Assembly (NCBI GenBank): GCA_025617745.1
Contig: CM046856.1
Coordinates: forward strand, 48,023,580 to 48,087,579
DNA length: 64,000 bases
Direction of reading: 5' to 3'
DNA from: Heliocidaris erythrogramma
Taxonomy: Eukaryota > Echinodermata > Echinoidea > Camarodonta > Echinometridae
A program made the translations under genes and the position numbers. The notes below the pieces were generated by a model that worked only from the letters and a program-made list of their open reading frames with translations, had not been told where the DNA came from and did not search any database. Of the stretch, positions 33,001-43,298 are shown piece by piece. Position 1 is the stretch's first letter, and each line of letters starts with the position of its first letter.

Positions 33001-34990
33001 TGACATTTGAACTTTGGGGGGAAAAAATGAGAGTTGCTACATGTACATGTACATGTATTTACGTGTCCATCACAGACCTCAGTTTGAAACATTTCCGGAG
33101 GAAGAAGAAGGGGCCTACATTTTTGTTGAAAGGAGGAAGACTAACATTTTCATATCTAACAAAGATGTTCATTTCAACACAGGATGAAGTGAAGAAACCA
33201 TTCTTATTTTCAAGCTGTTTTCTACATTTGTGAAATGTATGGAGAAAGCTAGCATGTGAAGGAATTCTCCCTCGTAACATTTAAAAATGATGCATTTACA
33301 TGAGAAGTAGAGTTTTTGAATCCATTTTTCTCAACATTTTACTTGTATTTCTGCACAACACAGGTTTACCAAAAATACTTTCAAAATTGATGAAAAGATC
33401 AAGTACATGTACTATGTATGTAAACTTGTGTGATTTCATATTTAGCCACAAAAGCTCTGCAAGATAAATATTACAATTGGGCGATTCCGTGGAATTTGTA
33501 CCGTATGCCAATATCATCCAAAAATAAAAATCTCTTGATATGACCATTGAATAATGAAGCTCTCTGGTACTATCACCTACATGTATAGTCATAGTCATAA
33601 CAAGAGATTTTTCATTTATGGATGAAATATATGGATAAATATCATGTCATGAGGGACACTCTGCACAGAAAAGCCCAATTATGGTGTTCATTTTAAATCA
33701 GCAAAAATCAGTAAGATTCTTTTGGTTTAGTGATGTAACTGTTTCAAGTTTTAATTTTATCCTCCTCCCCCCAAAAAATGATACTAACTTTTGACCTTAA
33801 AAATATCTTTAATTAAAAAGTGATACTAGATAGATTAATGGGTTTGTATTTCAGGGTAATACTTTTGTCATGATTTATTCTATTTTCTTCTCACATTTCT
33901 TGTAACTCATCTTTTTCTTCTCATTCTTTTAGTCCCATCAATTTATTATTTATTACTCTCTTCATTGAATTTCTCTCTCTCCCCCCCCCCCCCCCATTTT
34001 GTGTCCCCATTCATGGAATCTCTCTCTCTCTTTCCGTCATTCTTGGAACCATCTGTATGATTCATGTGATATCAGACTTGAGTTTTAATCAAAGGTCCTT
34101 ATAGTTACATGTATAGCAGGAAACTACATGGATTGTTGCCTGCCTGTTAGAAGAGCATTGACAGGGGAATCCCTAATAGCATAGTGCATTAAGAATTCCC
34201 ATGCTAAAGCTGTTCTGCCTGGCACACAATGCAATATACTTGAAAGTGTAGCTTCAAAAGATTTGCACAGTTCCAAAACCTCTTCATAAACACTCCACAT
34301 CTTAAGGACATGACTAGACTGCCAGGCTCTGAGATGAAAGAAATCTCTCTGTTGAAAGATGCTTATAAAATGAATTTTCAGAACTCTACATGGACTATAC
34401 AACAAATATGTAACAAATAGAGTGCATGGGGGATTATGCTTTCAATGAAATATATTAGCATGAAATATGAATGAGAGCTTCATCATAACTCTTTGATAGC
34501 TTTGCATTATTTATTTGTTTATGGATAATAGTTTATTTAAAAAAAAATCATTTGCAGCATGTGAGCAGAATTGTGGATTTTTTTTACAAAGTATAGAATC
34601 AATCACAAAGTAAAAAATTCATTTGACAATTATAATGTGTCATATATGGTAATTTGTTGTGTACATCAGGTAAATGATCAGACATTATAGCGCAGCATAT
34701 TGAAAATAGTATATTTTGGTACATGAAATATATGATGTGAATTTCCGAATTTGATTAATATTCTTTAATAGTAAATCATTTGAGTGTACTTAGAGAATTG
34801 TTGAATCTATGCGTGGTAGGTTAAAAACATATTTTCCTGATATTAAAAGTTCTCCGTCGAATAAATTGATATCTGCCTAAATGTATTTATACTCTGTGTG
34901 AACTGAACATTTAAGCACTGAATCTGATTTTTTTAAATCTGTGTATCATAGAATTGACTTTGTAACAAGAATGTAAATTTTGTGATTTGA
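30080..34990. other. AT-rich non-coding DNA with dispersed repeats
   Basis: This stretch holds telomere-like repeats at 31851-31870, and copies of a repeat with the phrase CAACCCTCTTTGG at about 31425-31465 (minus) and 32057-32095 (plus). There are TACATGTA-rich spots and a C13 run near 33980. A frame at 33076-33187 (FETFPEEEEGAYIFVERRK) follows a usable acceptor but has no donor. I do not call it a gene. Confidence 0.4.
31851..31912. repeat. Interstitial telomere-like TTAGGG repeats
   Basis: Three consecutive GGGTTA units occur at 31853-31870. A second short block (TTAGGTTAGGGTTAG) is at 31891-31905. TTAGGG is the telomere unit of most deuterostomes. Confidence 0.7.
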
Positions 34991-35021
34991 AGGTTCTTAA
35001 AGACGTTTCTTTTTGCTGCAG

Positions 35022-35121
35022 CCAAACAGGGATTCAACCATTACAAGTGTATAATTCACTTTTGTATAGAATACATGGCACACCTTGATGGTTTGTATAG
35101 ACTGATACATTATATAGAAGC
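35022..35121 (+). CDS. Candidate internal exon, best host coding call
   Basis: A very strong acceptor (CGTTTCTTTTTGCTGCAG) and a perfect donor (GAAGC/GTGAGTAGG) bound exactly 100 bases. Only one frame is open throughout. It enters with two leftover bases and leaves with two, giving 32 whole codons. The peptide includes KQGFNHYKCIIHFCIEYMAH and LDGLYRLIHYIE, amphipathic and helical in character. The exit phase matches the entry phase of the exon at 41755-41808. I do not recognise the family. Confidence 0.45.
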
Positions 35122-35379
35122 GTGAGTAGGAGTTAGTTTATAGGTCAATAAAATAATTTAATTCATTGAAATGATGATTTATGCATGGAATGGATTTGTT
35201 GGTTCGTGAAGCTCGTGAAAATGTGCAGTATTGTAAAATGTTTGAAATATTTAAGTGTGTACAGGCAATCAGTACTTTCGAGAGAAGTTGAGGTGAAGAA
35301 TGGAAAATTTATATTTGACCCAAAATTGACCTATGTAGCGAGTCTGTACGAAGATCTTGATTTATAATATTTTATTAAG

Positions 35380-36060
35380 CCTGAGTCGAATCGATTGGTT
35401 AGCCGGTGTTCGATCGAAGACATCGACTCCCGAATACGTTTTGGCAAATTCGGTGCATCGATTTGTAGTCCGCCAGATTTTTGACTACCGTAGCCGCCAT
35501 GAAAAAATCAAATAAAAAAAGAAACTCCGTAACGTACAGCATATATACTAGCAGAGAACGTGAAGGCGACTTCAAAGTTCAAACTGTTGGCTAACTTTCG
35601 CTAATTCGCTCGCGGAGGACGTCACGCTTTACCTGTGCTTTCTCTATGGAAAAATCGTTTTGTCGTTACGAACTGAAGTTTACGATAATTTTCTTGCACT
35701 CTCTCTGCATTGTCAATTTGACAATTGTATAATTGAACATGATAAATACGGGCATGAGTACGAGTGTTCCTACTTAATTCGCAATAACTAATATCACACT
35801 CTCATCAAATTGGCAATTACTTCTGAATGATCTCTGAAGCTGAATGAAGTCGAGTCTATATTGAGCGACGAAAAGTTTATTTCGTATTGTTTTTTTTTTT
35901 TTGGCATCGAACAAACGTGTTCCATTCAGCTCTCCAAAGACAAAGTAAGATTATTAATTCTTTGAATTTGAATCATTGTCGGGTGTGTCGACAATGAGCA
36001 TCGCTTCGTGCGACACTAGTGACATTTTAGCTAGCCATACGGACTAGAAAACTTAAGATT
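35380..36060. other. CpG-bearing unique segment with a short ORF
   Basis: This stretch has more CpG than its neighbours (TCGATTGGTTAGCCGG, TTCGCTCGCGGAGGACGTC). At 35499-35594 an ATG in a textbook context (GCCGCCATGA) opens a 31-codon basic frame, MKKSNKKRNSVTYSIYTSRE ending QTVG. It might be a small protein, an upstream frame of a longer transcript, or chance. No splice sites or poly(A) signal were tied to it. Confidence 0.25.
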
Positions 36061-36077
36061 TTGGCTCGTCCGCTGTG

Positions 36078-36181
36078 ATTTTTACTAGCCATTGATCTCA
36101 ACCAATCAGATGCAAGGATTTCAGTAGTTTATAACAGTTGTCAGTAAAAATCAGTGACAAAATGCTTGATGAAACGCTCCC
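36078..36181. repeat. Decayed copy of the 4471 MITE, inverted
   Basis: CCAATCAGATGCAAGGATTT through TGCTTGATGAAACGCTCCC follows the reverse complement of the element at 4471-4608. The left terminal repeat is degraded. Confidence 0.6.
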
Positions 36182-36387
36182 ATGGACTTTGTATTCATTT
36201 TTATGGCTTGAAGTTGGGAAGTGTTTTTAAATTCATTTAAGACAGTTGAGGATGGTTACTTGAGATACATGTATGCTTGCTTTCTTTGTTCTTGATCTTT
36301 TTTTAGTACTGGCAAACTAGGATCATTTTATTTGGGTTGATCAAAAGATCGAAAGGATAACTGTCGGGATAAAGTAAATTTCAAGTA

Positions 36388-36727
36388 CAGTGGTACCTTG
36401 TTATAAAGAGCACTGTTATAATAAACTCTCGTTATAACAAGGTAATTTTACTGGTCCCACTTCTCTGGATTCTTTTGTTTTTTAGCCCTGATACAGTCCA
36501 ACCTGCTTTAGCGACCACCTGTATAGAAAGACCACAATTTTTGTTTCCCTTGAAAAATGTTTCTCATTGAAACGTGTATTAAAGGAACCTGTACATAAAG
36601 ACCGCTTTTCTTGTCTCCCTTGAGTGGTCTTTATACACAGGTTTCACTGTATAACAAGGTTTTGACATACAATGTAACAGTAATTTCCGTGGTCCCAAGG
36701 AGTTTGTTATAACGAGGTTCCACACTG
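36388..36727. mobile_element. MITE with a second MITE nested inside
   Basis: The outer ends CAGTGGTACCTTGTTATAA and GTTATAACGAGGTTCCACAC form an imperfect inverted pair of the pogo/Tigger-like CAGTGG type, preceded by TA on the left. Inside, at 36494-36649, CAGTCCAACCTGCTTTAGCG and the inverse-matching GGTTTCACTG bound a second element. TA flanks it on both sides (36492-36493, 36650-36651). Its own internal arms are AGAAAGACCAC and GTGGTCTTTAT. Confidence 0.55.
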
Positions 36728-37557
36728 TGTACATACAGGTCCATGCACTTGGAGATGTGCACGTTCTGTGTTCAAGGCGTTGTCAAATTTCTTTCAGTTG
36801 ATTCTTAGCCCTTTGCCTACTGGAACAAGGTGTCTCCTGTATTAAGTCTATGGGAATAGGATAAGTCAGTAGTCGACAGGGTAAGAGCTTGCAAACAGAA
36901 AGATCTGTATACTTACAGATATTTTGCTGCTTCAGTTTAAAATTTTGAAGCAGGATTTTGCCCCCAAAGATGTGAGCACCTGTTTCATACCGACTCTTGC
37001 TCGATTGGGATGTAAGAAAAAAGATTTTTACCACTACTCAACCTGTTTCAAGGTATTGGAGCGTGAATATTCACCATGAATAAGCATACCCCTTGGGGGT
37101 AATCAGTCACTTAGATAATGGATTTTTGAAATTCAGGAGTTTGTCTATTTAGGCTATACCTACATGTAGTCAGTTTTGGCAGAAAGAAAAAGGGTTTATT
37201 TAAGAAGTGTATAAAGACAAGCCATTGCTTTGGGCTTAAAATCATAAAATGCCTAGATTAGCTTTATTCATATGAGATTTATGATTGCTAATATGTTTTG
37301 GCATGCAACATTTACTCACTGCATACTTAGTCCATTATAACTTCGGCTGGAATCCCATAACAAAAACAAAACATATTCAATGGGTTAAGCAAACTTTCCT
37401 CTGAAATGTAAAATTTCAGTGTTGTGGTTCATTTTAATATATCACGAATCTAAACTCCACCAGAAGTGAGCTCAAGTTCCCTGCACCACAAAATTGTTGT
37501 TTATTCATCATTTTGTCTTTAAATTCTTGGCCTAAAATTAAACAAACCGTGTGTTTG

Positions 37558-37625
37558 GAGCCAAAATGGCATTAACTCTGTAAAGTTGATGGGACATAAT
37601 GCCCTTCTGGCTCTAAAAAGACGAT
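37558..37625. repeat. Copy of the GGAGCCAGAAGGGC inverted-repeat family
   Basis: GGAGCCAAAATGGCATTAAC and ATGCCCTTCTGGCTC form a degenerate inverted pair. This is an older copy of the structure seen cleanly at 57583-57640. Another trace lies at about 47372-47445. Confidence 0.5.
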
Positions 37626-38636
37626 ACATGCTGTAAATCCAACATACTTTTGAAAAACAGAGAATTTTGGATACTATAATTTGTTGCTAAATTTCCTCTT
37701 TCTCCTTCATTGAGCAGATATAGGTTTTAAAATTGTTAGAGCTACAGTGTTCTTGCATTTTCCTGTCGAGAATCTTGATATGTTATTTCATCTGGTAAAC
37801 AATGAGGCGGGAGATAAACAGTCTAATTATCAGTATGCTGTATGTTAATGTTCATCTCCAAGGAGGACCTCGTGAGATAAATGCTTTGCAGAAGATGAAC
37901 AAAGTTAGCCAAGCAGGGATGGTCAATTACCGCAAATACCCGAGGCGCGATAAAGTGGAAGTTGCACAGCTACTTTCGATAGGTGGCTTATCGCCTTATC
38001 GGTCTAAATCACTCTCGGCAATTAATTCTGTAGGGATGGACTCGTCTACATGCTAATGATGCAGAGACAGAGAGAAATTATCAGCAGATGATTGCCCTGG
38101 TCCTCTGTTGGAAGGGAAGAGTTCAGAACGGGTTTAGTGAGTTATGAGAGCTGTGATTGATAAAGAATGGAAATGAAATGAACCTTCCAAACAATGAAAT
38201 ACAAAAGGTACTACACGATCAGACTTCAGTTTCGCGCAAATTCTCAAATTTTCCCTGCTTCATGTAACTATGGAGAAGCCGGTAATTAAGAGATGTTAAA
38301 AAAAATCATGAAGGGTACTATATACCTTCAAGCCAGCCCCCCCCCCCCTCGGAAAAAAACAGATTGACGCCCGTGAACAGAAAGATGCAGATGATGGCAT
38401 CACTGTGCTTGGGAAAGGGAAAAAGATATGAAGTAAAGGAAATATGCAAATGGATAAACAAAGTGTTAAGAAATATGGTTAATATTATTACAAAAGTTGT
38501 ATTAAAGGAGGGTGAAATAAAAAAGTGTGGGGTAAGATAGTTCTAACAGAAAGATGCCGATGATGCCATCGCTCACTCCCCTGTATATTGGGGAAAAAAT
38601 AAGAATCCGGGTCAGTGAGTTATGAGAGCTGTAATT

Positions 38637-38700
38637 AATAATAATAATAATAATAATAATAGTATTGGATATTTATATAGCGCTCATATCCACCATGAAT
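38637..38700 (-). repeat. LINE 3' tail relic (ATT tail)
   Basis: On the minus strand GATATGAGCGCTATATAAAT leads into an ATT repeat, the same kind of LINE ending as at 4000-4080. Confidence 0.5.
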
Positions 38701-40225
38701 GGTTGATGAAGAATGGAGGGAATGACGGATGATGCCAATGGATTGTAGAAAATTTGTTGATATGTCACAGAATCTGTCTTTGATAGAAGGTGGGAGAAAG
38801 AGAATGTGAAGCAAATATGGGACAAGGGATGCAGACTTATCGGGGAAAGTGAAAAGATGAGAATGGATCAATAAAAATAAAAATTATTCTTAGTTTTGGC
38901 TGTGTAGACATATTTTAAATAAGGAAATAGGTAAATTTGCATCTTTTTAGATAAAAGATACTTACATGTATAGCATTACAGACATGTTACTTTTAACCAT
39001 TAAGGTAATTCATACCAAAGTTCATGATGTCTGATATTTCTTTGCAAAATATACACAGATTTTGCATTTTGGGATTGGTGTTCAACGAGTGCAATACAAT
39101 TTTTGCAACCGTGGCTCCAAATAATTTGGAGCTCGCAAGATAAGTTACAAAGTTGTCAATTTGTGTTTGATTGATTGAAACTTCAGAAATTCTTTCAAAA
39201 CCAACTTATAATCAGGGTGGACTTTCCCTTCAAGAGCATAACATGGTTAATTTGCTTCTCACTCAGGAATTACTCTTTCTTTCATAATTATTTAACACCT
39301 GCTAATATTTATACATTGAATATAGTTTTGTTTGATTCTGTTAATATTCATTTGCATGTAATCATCATTACCAGAACTCAAGATTATCTTTCAGATTTTT
39401 TTGGTTATGTTTATCTATACCCAACCGTCTTTAACCCTTGCCCTTTCCTATGGTCTCAGACATACGTACTGTAAGAAGAAAATGTATCCTTAAATTAGCT
39501 CCATGAAGTCTGCTGTTTTCTCAGCCTCTCTCACATTACGTTATATGAATTAAACATGAACTTGCAATTTGGCTATCTGGTGATTTAGTATCCCTGGGGG
39601 AAAATATTTTTTATTGGGTTGTTACAAATATTACATCCTTGGCATTTTCTTCCCTTTCTTTGTTCATTGCTACATGTATCTGTACAGGAAAACTTAAAAC
39701 ATGAACAATATATACATGTACATGTATGTAGTTATTATGTTCTCATATCAGTTTGTGTTTCTTTAAAATAGTAGGAAAATATTGAAAAGCCAAGGTGACG
39801 CTGCATAAAATGAATAATTTGGGGGATCCGGATGCCCCACAAGTCAGTATTTCCTTTATTAGGCAAAGTCCAACTCACTAACCATATCAGCTCATTAATT
39901 ACAACAGTTAACAAATTGAATGTTTACCAGGATACTCGGTGTTATCAGTTCATACATGTGTCAGATAATAGGGAATATTCAATATTGCAATAACAGTGTA
40001 CTGAAGGGTTTTCCCCCAGGTATGAACGAGAAGTAGATCCTACAGTCATTTCCTCATGTGTATGTTAACCCCAGACCTACACCCGGTATTTGCCTTTATT
40101 ATCTTATAAAAACTACCATTACATCTACTATTATATCCCGCATCGTAAGATTGTTGCATTAGGAGTGTACACAACGAGATAATGAATAGTTTTACCAGAA
40201 AAAATGTTTCCTGCCGTCTACTTCA

Positions 40226-40312
40226 TTTTTCCTGCTGACGTCATCGAATAGTTCATTTTTACCCCATCACCAGAGGGAAAAGTGAACTATTCAATGACGT
40301 CAGCGGGAAAAA
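40226..40312. repeat. Inverted repeat with a CRE palindrome in each arm
   Basis: Arms 40226-40255 and 40283-40312 match at 28 of 30 positions around a 27-base centre. Each arm contains TGACGTCA, the full cAMP-response element. The arms also carry GAATAGTTCA. The similarity extends somewhat beyond the arms. It is probably the heart of a fold-back MITE. Confidence 0.75.
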
Positions 40313-40788
40313 ATGTACTATTTGTTTTTCCTGCCCCCCCCCTGCTCGCGACGTACGCGAAGGAAAAAAGAAAAGCAGCTGCATGCTCAGCCTGAGCGCG
40401 TAATATATTGTGCCGACATTCATTTGCGCGTATCTATTGTTTTAGGCATGCAGCATGCACCGTACCATACCGGTGGTGATGGTGTGATCATTACGCATTT
40501 GATATCCGCGCAAATTCATCACTTCTTCAAACAGTGGGTGTATGATCGTGTGCGGTACAGTGCAGATGATCAAGTAGATGAGTAGAATTAGGCTTTTGTT
40601 CATGATGACGGATATAAATCAAATATATACTGCCTACATTTTAGTCTGTGGTTAAAATATGGCACCCTCGGTGACGTGAAGACGACCATTTTCTTTTGGG
40701 GCTGCACCCCTCATGAAAATAGTCTTGCATCACATCACCTCGGGGACCATATTTCCAACCAGACCCTCTCATGTCAGTATATATTTGT

Positions 40789-41151
40789 ATACTACTACTA
40801 CTTCTACTACCACTAATATACTACTTTCACTGCTACTGTTACTGCTGCCCTACTACTACCCCCATTACTACTACTATACTACTGCTACTGCTACCGCTGC
40901 TGCTGCTGCTGCTGCCACCACCACCACCACCACCACTACGTCGTCTACGTCGTCTACGACTACGTCTACTACTACTACTATACTACTACTACATCTACTA
41001 TACTACTACTACACTACTACTACTACTACTACGTCTACTACGTCTACTATACTACTACTGCTACTAATAATAACTACTACTACGTCTACTACTACTACTG
41101 CTTCTACTATACTAATGCTACTACTACTATTACTACTACGACTTCTACTAT

Positions 41152-41204
<53 letters not shown>

Positions 41205-41265
41205 TTACTATTATATACTACTACTACGTCTACTATACTACTGCTACTACTAATAATAATAACTG

Positions 41266-41321
<56 letters not shown>

Positions 41322-41400
41322 GCTTCTACTATACTAATGCTACTACTACTATTACTACTAGAACTTCTACTATACTACGACTACTACTTCTACTATATCA
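40789..41400. repeat. Large TAC trinucleotide array
   Basis: About 600 bases of TAC/CTA repeats with scattered CGT, TGC and CAC interruptions. A second block of about 90 bases is at 41607-41700. The long threonine- or leucine-rich open frames across it are translations of the array and not a gene. Confidence 0.95.
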
Positions 41401-41426
41401 TAAAGAAAATGTGAGAAAATTACAAT

Positions 41427-41503
41427 GCCCCGACCGGGACCCGAACCCGGGACCCTGGACTACATGTACATGACCAGCGCTCCACCAACTGAGCTATCCG
41501 GGC
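41427..41503 (-). tRNA. tRNA-Lys-like pseudogene or SINE head
   Basis: On the minus strand the sequence begins GCCCGGATAGCTCAGTTGGT, the exact start style of metazoan tRNA-Lys. The D arm (GCTC/GAGC) and the T arm (CCGGG TTCGGGT CCCGG) are intact, and the acceptor stem pairs at six of seven positions. The anticodon arm is 23 bases instead of 17 because of a TACATG insertion, so no normal anticodon is presented. I infer a tRNA pseudogene or tRNA-derived SINE. It sits between the two TAC blocks. Confidence 0.55.
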
Positions 41504-41613
41504 TCCCGTCGAAGCAAAGTAACAATCTCACATATAGCCCCTCTCTTTCCATCGAGCGTAGGGGGTACATCCATACCAATTCCATGCGTACGCTATATAA
41601 TGGCCTACTACTA

Positions 41614-41672
<59 letters not shown>

Positions 41673-41754
41673 TACTACTACTGCACTACTACTGCTACCA
41701 CTACTACCACTGACTGAATGAAGTAAACTTGAATGCTTGATGTTTCTTCTACAG

Positions 41755-41808
41755 TTGGAAAGTGGCCTCATCATGCTGTCATGAGTCACAGGAGTATACA
41801 TTACTGAA
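41755..41808 (+). CDS. Candidate small internal exon
   Basis: The acceptor TGATGTTTCTTCTACAG and donor CTGAA/GTGAGA bound 54 bases. Only one frame is open to the donor. It enters with one base and leaves with two, and encodes WKVASSCCHESQEYTLL. The entry phase fits the exon at 35022-35121, so the two may be consecutive; this is inference. Family unknown. Confidence 0.35.
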
Positions 41809-42429
41809 GTGAGAAAAGGCAGTAGAGGAGAACAATTTTTTCAACACCGAGCAGGAAAAGCAGTTCAATCAAGACGTCACATTCTAGCACTTGACCATTT
41901 TTTCCACCTACGTACAGTCCCTGAGGCATGAATTCATATGATGAAGATGGTTTCTCTAAAGGCCTATATCATGGTTTGATAAACTCTTTCCTGTGGGCAG
42001 CCAAAAACTCTGGAAAGCGAATGTTAAAACAAATATCTGCTCTTTGTTTTCGGGGCATATAATCATTAGTGTAGACCATGATGTACTGTACATATGTGTC
42101 GGTTTAAAGCATGTTCATGAGTTTGGCCTGAGAGTTTGTAAGAAAATTCACTTTAGTTCTACATGTAGGTCCCATGATGAAAATAGTCCAGAGCAAACTT
42201 TAGTTGTCATTGTTGTTTTCTACTGCCATAGCTCTAAATCTAAGGAGTTATATAACTCCTTGCCAAATCCAAATGTCAGAAATATACATGTACATGAATA
42301 AGTTAATTTACTTTTTGACCCCTTCAAATTTTACCAACAATCCACATTTCCTATAGTAAAACCCTTTGGAATTCCTGTGAATGAAGAGTATGTTGGTTTT
42401 TTTACACTTCTGCATATTACCTTTTGAAA

Positions 42430-42800
42430 AGAGGGAGTAGAGAAACAAAGTGTAATGTTGTTAAACATTAAATGATGATCCATCTTCTAAATTTAGAAGT
42501 CCCTGTCCGTAGGACACTTGCATGATTATGCCACGCAACATGCTTCAAAATTTAGGAAGTGATCGATTATTGATGTCGTATCTGATTAACAGACCTTTGT
42601 TATCTCAAAGGACACACCTTTATGGACCCTCGATCCTCCCCACCTTCCCTCCGTTTATACCTGTGCAGTAGTCTGCAGGCACAGACCCTATTTTGACACT
42701 TAAACATAATTCTGTGAAGCATTAAGCATAGCCTAACCTTTTCTGTCTGGCTGTTTCAGTACAGGGCATGTGGAGCGTGGTCTCCGTTGCCTTACATTTC
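42430..42800 (+). other. Possible regulatory segment and weak exon
   Basis: 42430-42620 holds dense transcription-factor-like words: TGATCGATTATTGATG, TGATTAACAG and the inverted pair CCTTTGTTATCTCAAAGG. At 42760-42800 a strong acceptor (TTCTGTCTGGCTGTTTCAG) precedes 41 open bases and a weak donor (GTAATC). In the frame that fits the exon at 41755 it would read TGHVERGLRCLTF, but all three frames are open, so the coding claim is weak. Confidence 0.25.
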
Positions 42801-43298
42801 GTAATCTATAGTTGTTATGATTGACAAGGGTCTGAGCCTAACTATGTGTGCATATGCGTTGAACGCATCTGTCGGACTACTGGGATTACATTTCGGACTG
42901 CACGAAGCCGACCGAATCTCGCGAGAGCTCGAGCTCAGGCGAAGCGTGCATGTTACGCGGCGGCAAGTCTGTCCGAAGTTTGCGCCCTGCAGGCAACAGC
43001 ATGATCAGGGAGCTCTCTCGCTCCATAAAACGTCCAAAATCTGAGGTTGAGTATTCCTTTAACCCCCCTCCCATTTAATCGAAATGTCAGCTTGATAAAA
43101 TCTTTTGTAAAAGGATTTGTATGATATAGTTTTCTATCTGCACACCATGTAGTATTTCCACAATTTAATTTCTCTTTTGTGAACCCTGACCCACATGTCA
43201 TTCTGTTTTATCTTGTTCTATATACATGTATCTTTTATCTTTTTCTTTCTATGTATATCTTGTATTCATTTTTATGGTCAAATAAATAATAATAATAA

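Larger units (their letters stand above)
37010..40220. other. AT-rich DNA; GATA-motif cluster near 37.8-38.05 kb
   Basis: Apart from a LINE tail (38637-38700) and a repeat fragment (39140-39235), I see no element with clear ends. The segment 37805-38015 looks less repetitive. It carries at least six GATA-type words (AGATAAAC, TTATCAG, AGATAAAT, CGATAAAG, CTTATCGCC, CTTATCGG). An open frame across it (37802-38056) shows no known domain. It may be a regulatory element. Confidence 0.3.

Noticed and set aside
33076..33187. Frame reading FETFPEEEEGAYIFVERRK on the plus strand
   Set aside because: An acceptor exists but no donor, and the other plus frame and the minus strand are also open, so coding strand cannot be decided.
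36911..37010. Minus-strand exon-like segment (KSRYETGAHIFGGKILLQNF)
   Set aside because: The donor GTAAGTATA is good but the acceptor is weak and the segment abuts a dispersed repeat (TGCCTACTGGAA family).
40713..41414. 233-codon threonine/leucine-rich open frame
   Set aside because: It is a translation of the TAC array; the other frames of the array are equally open.
41427..41503. Functional tRNA-Lys gene
   Set aside because: The anticodon arm is enlarged by a TACATG insertion and the acceptor stem has a mismatch, so a working tRNA is unlikely.
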